A DNA stretch of 64,000 bases from Dicaeum eximium (Eukaryota; Chordata; Aves; Passeriformes; Dicaeidae). Of this stretch, positions 13,776 to 26,200 are shown piece after piece (position 1 is the stretch's first letter; each line of letters begins with the position of its first letter). Location of the stretch: NCBI GenBank assembly GCA_013396995.1, contig VWZP01010561.1, positions 221,767-285,766 of the forward strand. The letters run 5' to 3'. Position numbers and translations under genes: made by a program. The notes beneath the pieces are model-generated. The model was not told where the DNA came from. It saw nothing but the letters and a program-made list of their open reading frames with translations, and searched no databases.

Positions 13776-16290
13776 TGATCACACTGTTTAACACTTTTTC
13801 CTTTTTTTTCCCCCACTACCCAAAGGCAGTTGCCTTTCCACAAGCTGGAATACAAAGACAAGGTAGCTGGATCCATGGTATCAGGTGCAGATTAGCAAAC
13901 TGTGAACAGTGACAAGTGCATTCTCAGCTAACTGCTGCTTTCAGTCGTGATGGGGAGAGCTCTGCCTGTGTCCTTGGATCAAGCCTGGAGGGAAAGAATC
14001 CTCTTCTGTGGAGAGGCTTGAATATTTGTCTGTGAAGGCACAACCAGAGCTCCAATATATGTATCTGTATTCTGCCGTAAAGCTTAGGATCTCATGCTAC
14101 GTAAGGTCTTTGTAAAAATGTCCCTATGGATTACTCCACTCTGAAATGATAATTTCTGCCATGATCTCAGTGCTGTAAAAATTACTCTTGGTTTACACAT
14201 TATTTGCAAAACACTTCCAAATCAGAAGACTGGATCTATGACTGGGTACAAGAAATGATAGACTTCTAACAGTTTCAAAATAATGATGAGAAAGATAGCC
14301 TGGGGTAAGAGGAAACTTCCAGATCAGATTAAAAATTACAATTCCATTTTTCTTCAAGGGTAAGGAACAAGAACAGCCATTTATCAAGGGAAACTGCTAA
14401 TCTCCTTAGTTTCAGCACAACCAAAATACTGTCTAAATTAAATATGGGTGATGTTATTGGATAAACTTTGTGCAATACCTTTTGCACTGCCCAAGGGAGT
14501 TGATGGCTAACTCTAGGAATCGTTCTCTGAGATGACCTTCTGCAATGCTTGGTGTTCAACTAGAATTTGGCAGGGTTACAGATAGAGAAGTAAAGCCAGT
14601 CTGATTCCCCTCATATATTGGCATTCAAGGGTGGTCCATGATAAAATAATTTTCCCCCTGACATTTGGGGAGTCTGATAACTATCTGATAACAAGAGTGG
14701 ACATATACAGTTCAAGAGTGCCATGCTTCCCTGGCTTACTGCATTTATCAAGGTGGGATGACAACAGTTAATTTTTGAGAGTATTTTTTTCTCTTTTTTT
14801 TTGATTTAGAGTGGTTCTGCTACTGCCTGTTTTGTCCAGCATTGCCCAGTGTTAACTAGCTACTCATGAATGCTGCAAGTTAACTGATAAACAGAGCATA
14901 TGGGGGAGGGAAGGGGGAAATTAGTTTTCCGTGAGTCTCAGCCAAAGCAGGCTCCTCTTGAGGGGCATTCAGGTTCCTCCTTTTTCCCTCCATTAAATCA
15001 AGAAATACTTTGTCAGGGAAACATCCTCATGAGCCACAAGAGTGTTCAGTAGCTGAACAAGAGTTGCAGGAGGTGTTCCAGGCTGGTGGTGCTTCTGCCC
15101 CTCTGCCATTGGCAGCTGCTGTCCCAGGCTGGCAGGCAGGAGGTGAGGGGCTCTCAGCAGGACAGGCATGGAAAGGCCACAGCAAGGGCACAGGGACACC
15201 CCTGTACAGCGAAGCACAGGGCTATGTTAGAGAAAGATAAAAAAGGCTGATGAAACTAATCAAGGAGGAAGGAGGTGGCTGGGAAAGGAGCTGAAGCAGA
15301 AGGAACACTTAGCTGTCTGCCAGCAGAGGCAGCCACAGCTGGCTGCAATTTGGTGAGCAGCCCCTTCCCCACCTGATCTGCCCAGAGAGAGCCCCAGCTG
15401 CCCCAGGTCCAGCCATCCCATAGCAAAAGGAGCTGGTTACAAAACTGTCACTTCAAAGCCAAACAAAATCCACCCACAAAACAAACAAAGTATCTTTTTA
15501 AGGACATCTATTTCTATGCTGAGGAGAGCTGTTTGCTGAAAAGCAGACTGCTTCCTCTGCTCTTAGCATCATGTCAGTAGGAAACATCTGCAGGCATCGT
15601 TACGTTCATTTCCAAGGCAGACTGTGCTCAGTGTAGGCGATATTCAGGCAACGTCATGGATAAAAAACGAAGAGGCTCTTGCTGAGTGTGCACACAGCCA
15701 AACCTTTTTAGAAAGACTTAAAAGGTGGCCAAGTCTGAACGGATTATAAATGATAATGATAGCAAAAGCACATCTCTGAGACACAGGCCAAAGCTCTGTT
15801 AAATTGCAAATCATTGCACAAAGGCTTGTGTGAGCAGCAGATTATTGGCTCCACCGCCTTTGACAGCAAAGATATTCAGAAAGCAAACTGCAGAGCAACA
15901 CATGGCATTCTCAGGATATGGGAATTCCTGACATCCCATACATTTCTACCATATAATTCCCTCTGATGCAAGCCCAATACTCACTGCAAAACTTTCTGCT
16001 ATTGACATTTTCCTTTCTTTTATTCTCAAGTAATTTAAGTTTGGATAATAGGAAAAGAGCCTGAGGTTTTTGCCCCTGCACTTCTTAAAATAAAAAAATC
16101 TCAAGCCAATAAAAATTCATCACTTTCATAAAGTTTAAATACTGCAAGTAAGATGGCTAAAAAATCCAGACCAAAAAATGTGACATTTATAGCAATGATT
16201 CCCTGTTACATTTTCAATGAAAAACTAATCATCAGGCATTGCATTGAAAGTTTGCCTGTGTGAACACACACACACAAAGTTCTATGTAAA
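13776..16290. other. Intronic sequence, GC-richer patch at about 15.0-15.4 kb
   Basis: From about 15010 to 15420 the sequence is clearly GC-richer than its flanks (for example caggctggcaggcaggaggt). Open frames exist on both strands, but neither shows a family motif, and no convincing acceptor-donor pair was identified. A TE relic or an unannotated exon are both possible. The rest is plain AT-rich intron. Confidence 0.5.
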
Positions 16291-16307
16291 TATTTTTTTT
16301 TTTTTTT
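16263..16307. repeat. Short CA repeat followed by a T15 run
   Basis: The sequence acacacacacaca lies at about 16264-16276, and a run of fifteen T occupies 16293-16307. On the minus strand the T run reads as a poly-A tract about 490 bp beyond the stop of the membrane-like frame at 16795, so it could be the tail of a retrocopy. It may equally be a simple microsatellite. Confidence 0.6.
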
Positions 16308-16794
16308 CAAAAATTTCTTCCTGGAAAACATGTTCCTTTGTCTATAATACTAAGAGGTGTTAATTTGCAGTGGAAAGTGTTCCTTGTCATCTGCTTAGCA
16401 AAGCTGCATTTATGATTCAAAAGAATCAATTATTGTTAAATTCAGTTTCTGTAGACGTTTTTTTTTTGTCAATGTAATTGATTATTTTACTATGTGGATT
16501 TTAGTATTAAACTTCATTAAAATAATTTAACATTGTATCATCTGATTTATATTTATAACCTATATTTAAAAAATAGCTCATTATCTCTTAATAAAGACTA
16601 ATTTCTTAGTTAATTTAACAATGTGACCACTTAAAGATGTATTTTCTTTCACAAAATGTGACAAAGTACATATTCGTAAGTATTACTATAAAACAGCAAA
16701 AGTAGCATATAATCAAATGTAAACAATCAGAAGCACACAGACATTTTTCAATATATATATGTTCATCCCAAACTTGACACACTTTGAAAATTAG

Positions 16795-17515
16795 TCATTC
16801 AAATTGAGTATTTACATCCCTATTGAAAGTTTCAAGTGCTGAAGTTTCATAAACAAATAAAACATTTAAGTCCATGAGCATATACATGAGATTTAGAGCA
16901 AAGAAGGCCAATGCAACTTGAAACACTTCCAGACCATAACCCCACGAGAGGGTAAGAATAGCAACACATGGCAGCACCAGGGTTAGGAAAGTCCTAACCA
17001 CTACAGCATTGAGGGATAGAATATTACTGCTGCTGTGCTGGTAACAACTGCAATAAAATAAACTTAACAGAATCCTGGGTATTTCAGGCAAACCCCATCT
17101 GGTAAAACTGTGTTTGTCTATGGAATTCCTTTGGTTTGTAACAATGTACAATGTTTTGAGAGAAATATACATAGACAAAGAAAATAAATACCATCCAAAC
17201 TTTAAAATATTTGTGTTTTAGCTGTTCATCTGTTTCACAATTTAAAATGTCTAACAATGGTTTCAAGAGCAAAAAAACCAAATACAGACCAACCACAAAT
17301 ACTGACATCCTACAGAAATCTAAATATTTTAAAGATGGAACAAAGACGACACAAAGAACATCTTTCTGCAGGCCTTCACAACAAAATTGACTGGCAGAAA
17401 AAGGGGCTTGTGGAACAGCAAGCATCAGATGAAGCAGTGTCTTCTGCTCAGGAAACTTCGGCAGGTTTGAGGGAATAAGCTTTCTAAGTAGGAAATGTTT
17501 TACAGAAATCTGCAC
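16795..17515 (-). pseudogene. Possible broken retrocopy or degraded gene encoding a multi-pass membrane-like protein, family not recognised
   Basis: Two overlapping minus-strand frames, offset by one base, together span about 720 bp. The first (17515-17084) contains hydrophobic segments, MSVFVVGLYLVFLLLKPLLD and WMVFIFF, separated by a polar NCETDEQLKHKYFK. The second (17178-16795) contains VVVRTFLTLVLPCVAILTL and VFQVALAFFALNLMYMLM, and ends ETFNRDVNTQFE before a stop. They read as one membrane protein with a frameshift near 17.1-17.2 kb. A poly-A tract on the same strand lies further downstream at 16307-16293. I could not assign a family, and hydrophobic open frames also occur by chance in T-rich or A-rich DNA. 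No target duplication was found. Confidence 0.25.
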
Positions 17516-19254
17516 TCAGTGAAGCCTGTGGCGTTCCTTGCTGTCTTACAGATTTACACTGCTTAAATCCTCTCAAGTAATCTGGAAAGAGTAACATTCT
17601 CTGCAGGTTTCATTTCCATCCCACTACCATTCCCTATGACTTTTCACCTCACAGAAAGTGAAAAACTGTTACACAGTAAGGGCCAAAAACATGGACAAAA
17701 AAAGAGAAAACTATTAGTATCAAAACCCAAATCCATGCTATGGGGATTGTATTGAAAAGCTGAAACAGGAGGGAAAAAAAAGTGAAGATAATATACAGAG
17801 AAATAAAAAGTATAAATCTGAACTTAGTTCTGAGGTATCACAATTTTTTTTTGTTGTTGTTTGGGTAGCAACAAGCATAGAACAGCATCATAGTATTTGC
17901 CTCTACTGTAAAAGAATAAACTTATTTCGAAGGAAAAAAGAGACAGAGGTGTTCCAAAAGCCCCCTAAAACATACACATCATTACAAGTAAAATTCAACT
18001 TTTTATTAAAAATGCAAAATAGAGCTTGGAAGAAACATTAGCTCTTTTATGGAAAGATCAGAACATGGTAAATTATCAGCATTATTATAATGCAATTAAC
18101 TATCAGAAGTATGGAACTATAATTATGAGAAAAATCAAACATGCCGGTGACCTTAATGAAAATTCATACTGGAAATGAGCAAAGAATCTCTGTAAGGAAG
18201 AATATACCCATATGCTCCAAAACATAAGCTAGAACTCTTTCAGTATCAAGTAGCCTATGTCCTTGGCATTTGCTTATTTTAAGCCAAAAAATGAAATCTC
18301 AGAAACGCTACAATTAATTACCCATTACAGCAGGTTATCAGACAAAGTTTATAAAATTGTTAGGTTTATAATCTGTAAGGTAAACAAGATGACCTCTACC
18401 TCCCAGCTGGAGCCATCTATTTTATTTATATTACATACTGAAGCAAGGCTCAGAAAAGTAATTTCACAAGTGTAATGGGAAAGCACCGATGAGATGCTCT
18501 CAAAAAATAGTGGACAAAACCTCTTTTCCTCCTTTTTGAAACACTCTTAGTTTTGCAGGTCACAAATCATTCAGTGATTTGCTATTGAGCTTTTCTCCCA
18601 CCAGACTGAGTTTTTCAATAACCGCCTGAGAAAAACCATGAGAATACTAAAAGAAAGAGAAGAGAAACAAATGCCCTTCTTTCCATGAATGAAATTACTC
18701 CTCACAGCATACTAACTGTCTTCATAAAACTTAGGGACTTGGATCAGCCTGATACTTTTGTAGCACTTATAACTAACCTGAAGAGCTTTCTTAATGACTT
18801 CATGTTGATCTTAGATCACTGCATGACCAGGCAGCAGAATAGCTGAGAAGTAGGGATTTTCTATATACTTAACAGACACAGACTTGAGCTATCTTATTAT
18901 CCTGACCTTAGTAACATACCAAAAAAAACCCCAAACAAAGTAAGTCTCAACAAAATAATAAAATACCTCACCAAATGTATCAAATTATACAGTCTTAAAT
19001 TTACAGCAGAGATATGGAGATTATTCCCATTTAGATTTACTCATGATTAATTCAGAGCAGCACACGCAGCCAATGAAATTTGAATTCTCCCCCAAGTTAG
19101 ACAAAAAAAAACCCCAAACACGTGATTCTATAGTCTGTCCAGTAAATTTTGTGGGCAAAAGCCTATTATACTGACAATAAAAACCAAACAGTGTTGATTA
19201 AAGTGTATTACATTTAACTGAAATATAATAACACACACTCCCTTATTACTTATT
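17516..19254. other. Intronic sequence, nothing recognised
   Basis: AT-rich sequence without recognisable repeats or coding motifs. Short A runs are scattered through it. It lies between the membrane-like frames and the minus-strand CR1. Confidence 0.55.
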
Positions 19255-20230
19255 CACAGAGTCATAATATTTGGAAGGAACCTCTGGAGATCATTGAGTC
19301 CAAACTCCCTGCCAAGGCAGGGTGACCTAAAACAGGTGACATAGCAACGTGTCAGGTGGGTTTGGAATGTCTCCAGAGAAAGGGACTCCACAACCTCCCT
19401 GGGCAGCCTGTTCCAGTGCTCTGTCATCCTCAATTTAAAGAAGTTCTTCCTCATGTTTAAGTGGGACTTCTTGTGTTTTAGTTTACAGCCACTACTGAAA
19501 CAAGTCTGGCATCATCCTGTTGACACCCACCCACTTTGGAGATATTTATATGCATTACTGAGATCTCTCAATCTTCCTTTCTCCAGACTAAACAGGCCCA
19601 GCTCCCACAGTCTGTCCTCAGAAGAGATGCTCCAGACCCCAAATCATCTTTGTGGTCCTCAACTGGACCCCTGCAGCAGCCCCTTGTCTTTCCTGTACTG
19701 AAGAGCCCAGAAATGCACACAGCACTCCAGATGTGGCCTCACTGGGGCTGAGCTGGGGGGAAGTGATCAGGAGTGACCTCCCTTTTCCTGCTGGCCACTT
19801 TCTTCCTGATGCACCCCAGGATAACATTGGCCCTCCAGGCCACAAGGACACGCTGCTGGCTCATTGTCAACTTGTCACCCACCAAGACTCCGAGGTCCTT
19901 CTCTACAGAGCTGCTCTCTCGGGGGTCAGCCCCAGCCTGTGCTGGTACTTGGGGTTATTCCTGCCCAGGTGCAGCACCCTGCACTTACCCTTGCTGAACC
20001 TCATTAGGTTCCTCTCTGCCCAACTCTCCAGCTTTTTAATGTCCTGCTGAATGGCAGAACAGCCTCCAGGTGTGTCAGCCACTCCCCCCAGTTTTGTCAG
20101 GAAAGTGACAGAGGGTACATTCCATCCCTTCATCCAGGGCATTCACAAACAAGTTGGGTAAGACTGCAGCCAGTACTGCTCCCTGGGGAACACCACTGAC
20201 TACAGGCCTCCCACTGGTTTCTACCTATAT
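19255..20230 (-). mobile_element. CR1 LINE, 5'-truncated, minus strand, with decayed reverse transcriptase C-terminus
   Basis: On the plus strand the element begins with the reversed CR1 3' end (cacagagtcataatatttgg, then cctccctgggcagcctgttc). It runs through reversed ORF2 sequence to about 20230, where similarity stops at cccactggtttctacc. Minus-strand peptides match the CR1 ORF2 C-terminus: RKNFFKLRMTEHWNRLPREV at 19254-19454, and LESWAERNLMRFSKGKCRVL at about 20040-19980. The frame is broken by stops and indels, so the copy is dead. About 980 bp remain of a full element of roughly 4.5 kb. Confidence 0.95.
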
Positions 20231-23200
20231 TATTAACTTTAGACCACAAAAGCTGCCAATTAGCTGGATAGGTATTACACCAGTAGTCACCCTGTTCTGT
20301 GAATTTACAAGGCAGGAGTCTCTGAAGCAGTCATTCCAGAACTGGGCATCGGTTTCTGGAGTTTTATGGGGCAGGTAATATTACACAATGTGAATGTTAG
20401 ACAAAGTAAGGTTCATTTTCCATGTTATCTCAAATATATTTCTACTGGTTTGTGTACACATCACTACAAACTGCACTATCAAATAAATACACAAATATTT
20501 CACCTTAGAAAATGTTTAAGAATTCTGTTGTGCCATTTCTCTCTGAGGTGAACTAGAAGGAAGCTACTCCACTGCAGCGTTCACACAGCAGCAGTTAAGA
20601 TTTGCCACTGACAGAAGAAAAAGCAAACTTGCAATTGCATGCAAACACAAGAGGCCCTAAATTAAGTATTTCTGGTCAACCTGTAAATGAAGACAATTTT
20701 CACATTTGTGCAGTGAGCCAGGATACCTTTTCTGTCACTGTCCAGTGTCAAAAGTATCACTCTACACTCCAAACCTTCCTGACTACTACCTCTTAGGAAG
20801 TATATTGCTCTTGAGGGCATTTTGCCTCTTTCTTCTAGCAAACTATTACCTCTTATGGAACTATAAAGATGCTTGCAAACATTCCCTGATAGCCCATAAA
20901 ATTCAGACTATATTTAAATGGTGAGACATGCATTTTTATTTGTCAAACTCTTGCACAAACACTTGAAATTAGGTGGTCTTCACTGGCATCTTGGAAAGAA
21001 TAGATAAAGGACAAAAACCACCAATATTTTTATTATGCACAGAGAATTTTCCTTTAAATTTAACAATGAAGTATTCTAATCCATTTCAGTGGTGACCCCA
21101 TGAGTTTGGTTCTTTAAAAGCCTGAGGTCATATTTACCTTGCAAACAAGAAAAACACAACACAGGCTAGATTTGTCAACTATCTAGCATACATTTAAAAC
21201 CAGAGAGAGTCAAAGGTTTTCAGGAAAGTCTCAGGTAATGCTTCACTGCTTATGGCATTGAATAGGTCCAAAAAAAGAATTTGAACAGTCTTAAAGTGAA
21301 AAGCATGCATGATACAAGGATGAGTGGGTTATTAGAATACACATGCTGTTTCTTTAAGCCTGAGACAGGAAGCCAGAGCCTGGACAGGAAAAGTTCTTAG
21401 CAGAATTTACTTAACTGAAGCTCTGCCAGTTTATAATTAGTGACCTCACTCATTATGTTTTGTTTTTTCTTTTTAAATCTTAACCAGGCATTTGTTTGAC
21501 CAAGAACATTTTCCATAATTCTGTACAGCTAGCAAACAAAATGAAACTAGAAGATTACTTTCTTGTATGATGTCAAGCTAGAAGTGATAAAATTAATGTG
21601 GAAAGTCATTATTTCAATACATATTCTAGTACTATATAAATCCGTGAGATATTCTGGGAATGTGTATTTCCCTTCATCCTCTGAATAACAGCCTTAATAC
21701 AAATGAGCTCAGGCCCAGGAACAAGGCTACTAGTTCACAAACCTAGAGCCCAAGTGATCTATAAATCATTTACCTTACATGGAAAAAGAGATTAAAATAA
21801 CTATGGCACTATTTTAAAAGAAAGGATGGGGATCACTGGGAAATATGTGGGAAAAGAAAGGATTGTCACTGTGGAATGAGGAGGAACAAGCATAGAACTC
21901 AGATTATTCAAACATGCATCATTTTTTGGAAAGTCTGGAGGTAAAAATGAAACAGAAAGTGCAACTGATTCAGCAGTGTCAGCTAGTGAAACTGCAGGTC
22001 ACTGTGCAATAAAAGAGTTGGTACAAACACGGGGAATTGTATGTGTGGAGAAAAAATTTGTAAACGTAAAAAAGAAGCGAATTTGCTGCATGACGCAAAT
22101 ATCTGCAAACACCTGACCAGATTGAGCAAGCAATGCATAGCAAAGACAGCTACAGATCTTGGGGCTGCTGATCTTTAAAACTGCAGCAATCTTTAAAATC
22201 TGATAGGCAAAACATTTAGATTTTTAACTCATTCAGGAACAGCACACACTTCAGTTTAAACTTGATCAAAATTTGAGGCACGTATAATTAAAGCAGCCCA
22301 AGGTTGCCCTTAATAGTGGCATGGACAAACCTCACGTGGGGCAGTTCAGGGGGCTGCCATCACCGAGAGGTCATGCAGAGGGAGGGCAAAGTGGGTCACA
22401 ACTTCCAAGTAGGTCACAAGGCCACTCCCTTCTATAGAGGAGGAAGGTAGGGCAGCAAGCACAGCCCAGTCCTATATGGAGACAGCAAAATGCTGGGCCT
22501 TTCTGGTGCCAGTCAAAAAAACATGACCATAATCTAGGAAAATCACTGAGGGAAAAGATAAAAGGGGAAAACCAAAAAGAGAAAAGAAATATATTTTCTT
22601 GCCATAGTGAAATATATACAGGTGCAATGGAAGCAAATAAAGTATTAAGCTGCGCTGCAAACCATGTGAGTTGTCTTTAGCACCTTTTTAGCTTTACAAG
22701 GATAAAATTAGGAAGTCTTCAGACTATAGAAAGTCTCACAGGTTTTAGTGTCACCCCTAAGTTTGAGAAACAACAAAACAAGGTTAGGAAATCTCAGAAG
22801 GTCATGGCTGCTGGATTAGACATCTGGCCATACAGCTGTGCTGTGACAGATCAGGAGGGTCACTGGGACACTGGTTATAGGAGTTGATGGGGGGACGACA
22901 CTGGTGCAACCCTCCCAATGGAATTATTATGTTTTCCCCCTGTAAATCCACTTGGACCACTGCTGTTGTATTTCAACAAAATTTTGGCTCCTACTCTTGG
23001 CCATTCAATTTTGAAGAGACACACTCTCCAGCCCCCAAAAAACCACAACACAAAGCCACCACCAGCACAACCACCCTACACACCTACAACCAACCTCTAC
23101 AGGTTGCTTGAAATCAAGTAAAAAACCTAATGATAAGGGGTAATGAGGAAAGAAAGGAGAATGAATGTTTTTGAGACTGGTGGCAAAACAAGAAATTATT

Positions 23201-26200
23201 CACCAAAGGTAACAACCACTAGAAGATGAGAGAAGCAAGGTATATGAACAACTGAAAAATACATGAAGAAATTCACACACTATCAAACTAAAATTACTCT
23301 TCAAGTCAAAGGTCTGCCTTGGGCCCAATTCTAGTGCAAGACTCAGATAATGGAAGAGAAACCATACTCATGAAATGAACAGATTACATCAAATTGGAAG
23401 GACTGCAAATGTTTAGAAGGAGAGTATTGCATTTCTAAATTATATTGCTGAATTTGAAAGACAGCTTGAAAAGAGAATTTTTATTTGTATTGCAGAAACA
23501 TAAAACAATGCGTTAAAATATGGAATAACCGACTATGGAGCAGAACATAGGAAAGTTTATTGAGATATATAATCAATCATGAAGTCTATACCCATTAAAA
23601 ATGCTAATATATAAAAGAAGGCGACACCCAATTCAGAGGCACATTGATAAGGAAACTTTACATGTGCAAACGATGATACATTCTACTAATTATCTGCTGA
23701 ACCAATCCAGTTTTGAGAATGTACCTGAAAAGAGATACTTTGGACTGTTCATGGCTGATCAACAAAGTCAAGAGATTTAAAAACAATACATAAGAGGAAA
23801 GATTCACAGATTAGGGTCTTTTTAGTCCATAAGGAGCAAATATAGAGATCTGACACTGTTTTACAGCATGTGCCAGTCAGACATTAATTGTTTCTTGGAA
23901 GAATCACTCCTGAATGGCATTGGCTGGACCTGTACCTATTAGAATATATTGAGGAAAGAAAATAAGTGGACTTTTCATATAAAAGTATGAAAGGAGAGTT
24001 AAGAGATGGTTTAATTCCCATTATGGATGTATTTTAGGAACCGATCATGCAACCTCTGTCAGGGAAAACAAATGTTCAATTATACCTTAGTACAAGAATG
24101 GACTAAGATATTCAGCATCTCCTTGAGTCCAAGCTGTAGCCCATACAAAATCCCTGAGGTTTAAAAATAAATTCTGCTTTCCACATGCATAGTTCCAGTT
24201 TCAATGCTATCATATTTTGAACATAGGCCAATATTTATTGCTTCAGTGACATGTTGTTCTACACAGCTCTTAAACTTAAGATGTTTGGTATTTCTAACTA
24301 GAGAAAACGTGTTGGAGTAACAGGCTTACTATAAACAGATACCATCTTGCTAGTTTGAAGCTATTGGTAGAAATCAGCACCACTAAAGACAGAGCCAATA
24401 TGGGCATTAACTCCCTAAGACATCTAAACCTGCTCTAGAGCATACACCACAGAATTCCCATCCAGTAACAATACCTCCTTGAAAATTGCTAATTGACCTC
24501 TCCAATCCTCCAAATTTCTAACAAAGACTGGAAGACTACATGTCCAAATAATCAAATGATTCAAGCATGACTAATGCTTAACAAGGTCTGAATACAGTTT
24601 ACGAGCTCCATTTGACTATTTACTGAGGTAGATAGGAGATTCTCAGAACTAAGTCCCTCTTTTACCTCTGAAATCAGATTTCCAATGATGAAACTTAGTA
24701 AGTAAAAACTATTCAGATTTTGGTTCCTGCAGTTTATGTAGGATGGCATGACACGTTATAAAAATGCACTTAACAAGAGCTGATTATCATGTTGTATTTA
24801 ACTAACAAACATACATCACTGCAGAAGCACAACCAGATTATTCTTGGAGGTGCACATTAAGGTATTTGGGGCTATGGAGAGTTGTAACCAATGAAATTCT
24901 GACATTAGGTTTAAAAAAGAGTTCATAAAGAGGTAAGTCAAGTACTGGATCCGGAACAAGTGTCCTTGCAAATATTCTAAACAAGCCCTGAGCAACCTTC
25001 ACAAGGACATCAAAATGTATGATGAAAAGCAAAACAAAAAACACCCAGAACTTTAGGCAGAAGATTGAATTACATAATTTTTTTCAATAAACAAATACCA
25101 CCCAATATATTCTGTTCATTGGACTAACTGCTAGATCTTGGTAATTATTCTTATTATAGAGCTGAGTAAAGAATAGTGACATATTTATCTGTTAAATACT
25201 GCCTTTTAAAACTTGTTTAGCCTCTATCTGTCTATGACCTGCTAGCACATTATTCTAAATTAAGTCAAAAGGCAACTTCCTTCATCAGTTCCAAAAAGTT
25301 ACACAGACTAATGGCTCAGGCCACATTTTGCTGGGTCTGAATTTCAAACTTCTCAACTGAGGCCAAGTTTTGAGTCAGGTACCTTCATTCTTATCATCCA
25401 CAGGACACAGCTGGCAATGCAAAGAATGGAAATGGCTAAACTAAATTGTCATTAAAAGGCCCTGTATTAGCTGAATTGAGATATAAAGCAATCCTTCCAC
25501 TGCTGTAAGAGTTCCAAGGTTTCTATGTTCATATATTACATATTGCCAGTATTTGAAGGAGCTGCTTAGTGACACTGATTGCACCTATAGGGGGGTAGCA
25601 GATTGGTCTACTGCATCAGGTTATGGGCAACTCAGAGATTGTTAATTAGAGGGCCTCAGAGCCATCTCTCTGTCTCTACTCATTGTAATAAGGGTTTTTG
25701 CTCAGTGAAGAAATCAGCTTGGGTAAATCTCCCCACAACTTTACCAGCTATTTTTAGGAGGAAAAAAAGAAAAACTAAACCTTTTCAAAATACACCTAGG
25801 GCACGCTTCAGTAAGCAGCACAGCCAGTTTCAAGATCCTGCTTTGCCCAGTTGCTTGCTGGTTTCAGCCCATGCTCAGTCCCTTTAAATAGGCTGTCACA
25901 AATTAAGGATATGGACAAGAACAAGCAGCCAAAACCATGGAGTGATAAGCAGGACAGATAGAAGGAAAAAAGACACTGTGCAAGCAAGTATAGGGAAGCA
26001 CTTCTACTTAATGTTTAACCACAGTACTTAATAGGGGGTGAAAGTATGGCTTAGGCTAGGCTGTCTAATAGAAACCTGTGGCTGTATTTCTCCTCTTCCA
26101 GAAAGCAGTAGAGAATGAAGATTTTGAAGAGGCTGCATACAACAGACTGAATGAAACAGAAGAAGTTACTTAAAATTTTTCGCACTTCTGCAGAACTTCA

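Noticed and set aside
24838..25044. 68-codon minus-strand frame that reads protein-like
   Set aside because: No family could be recognised, and without conservation data it cannot be told from chance.
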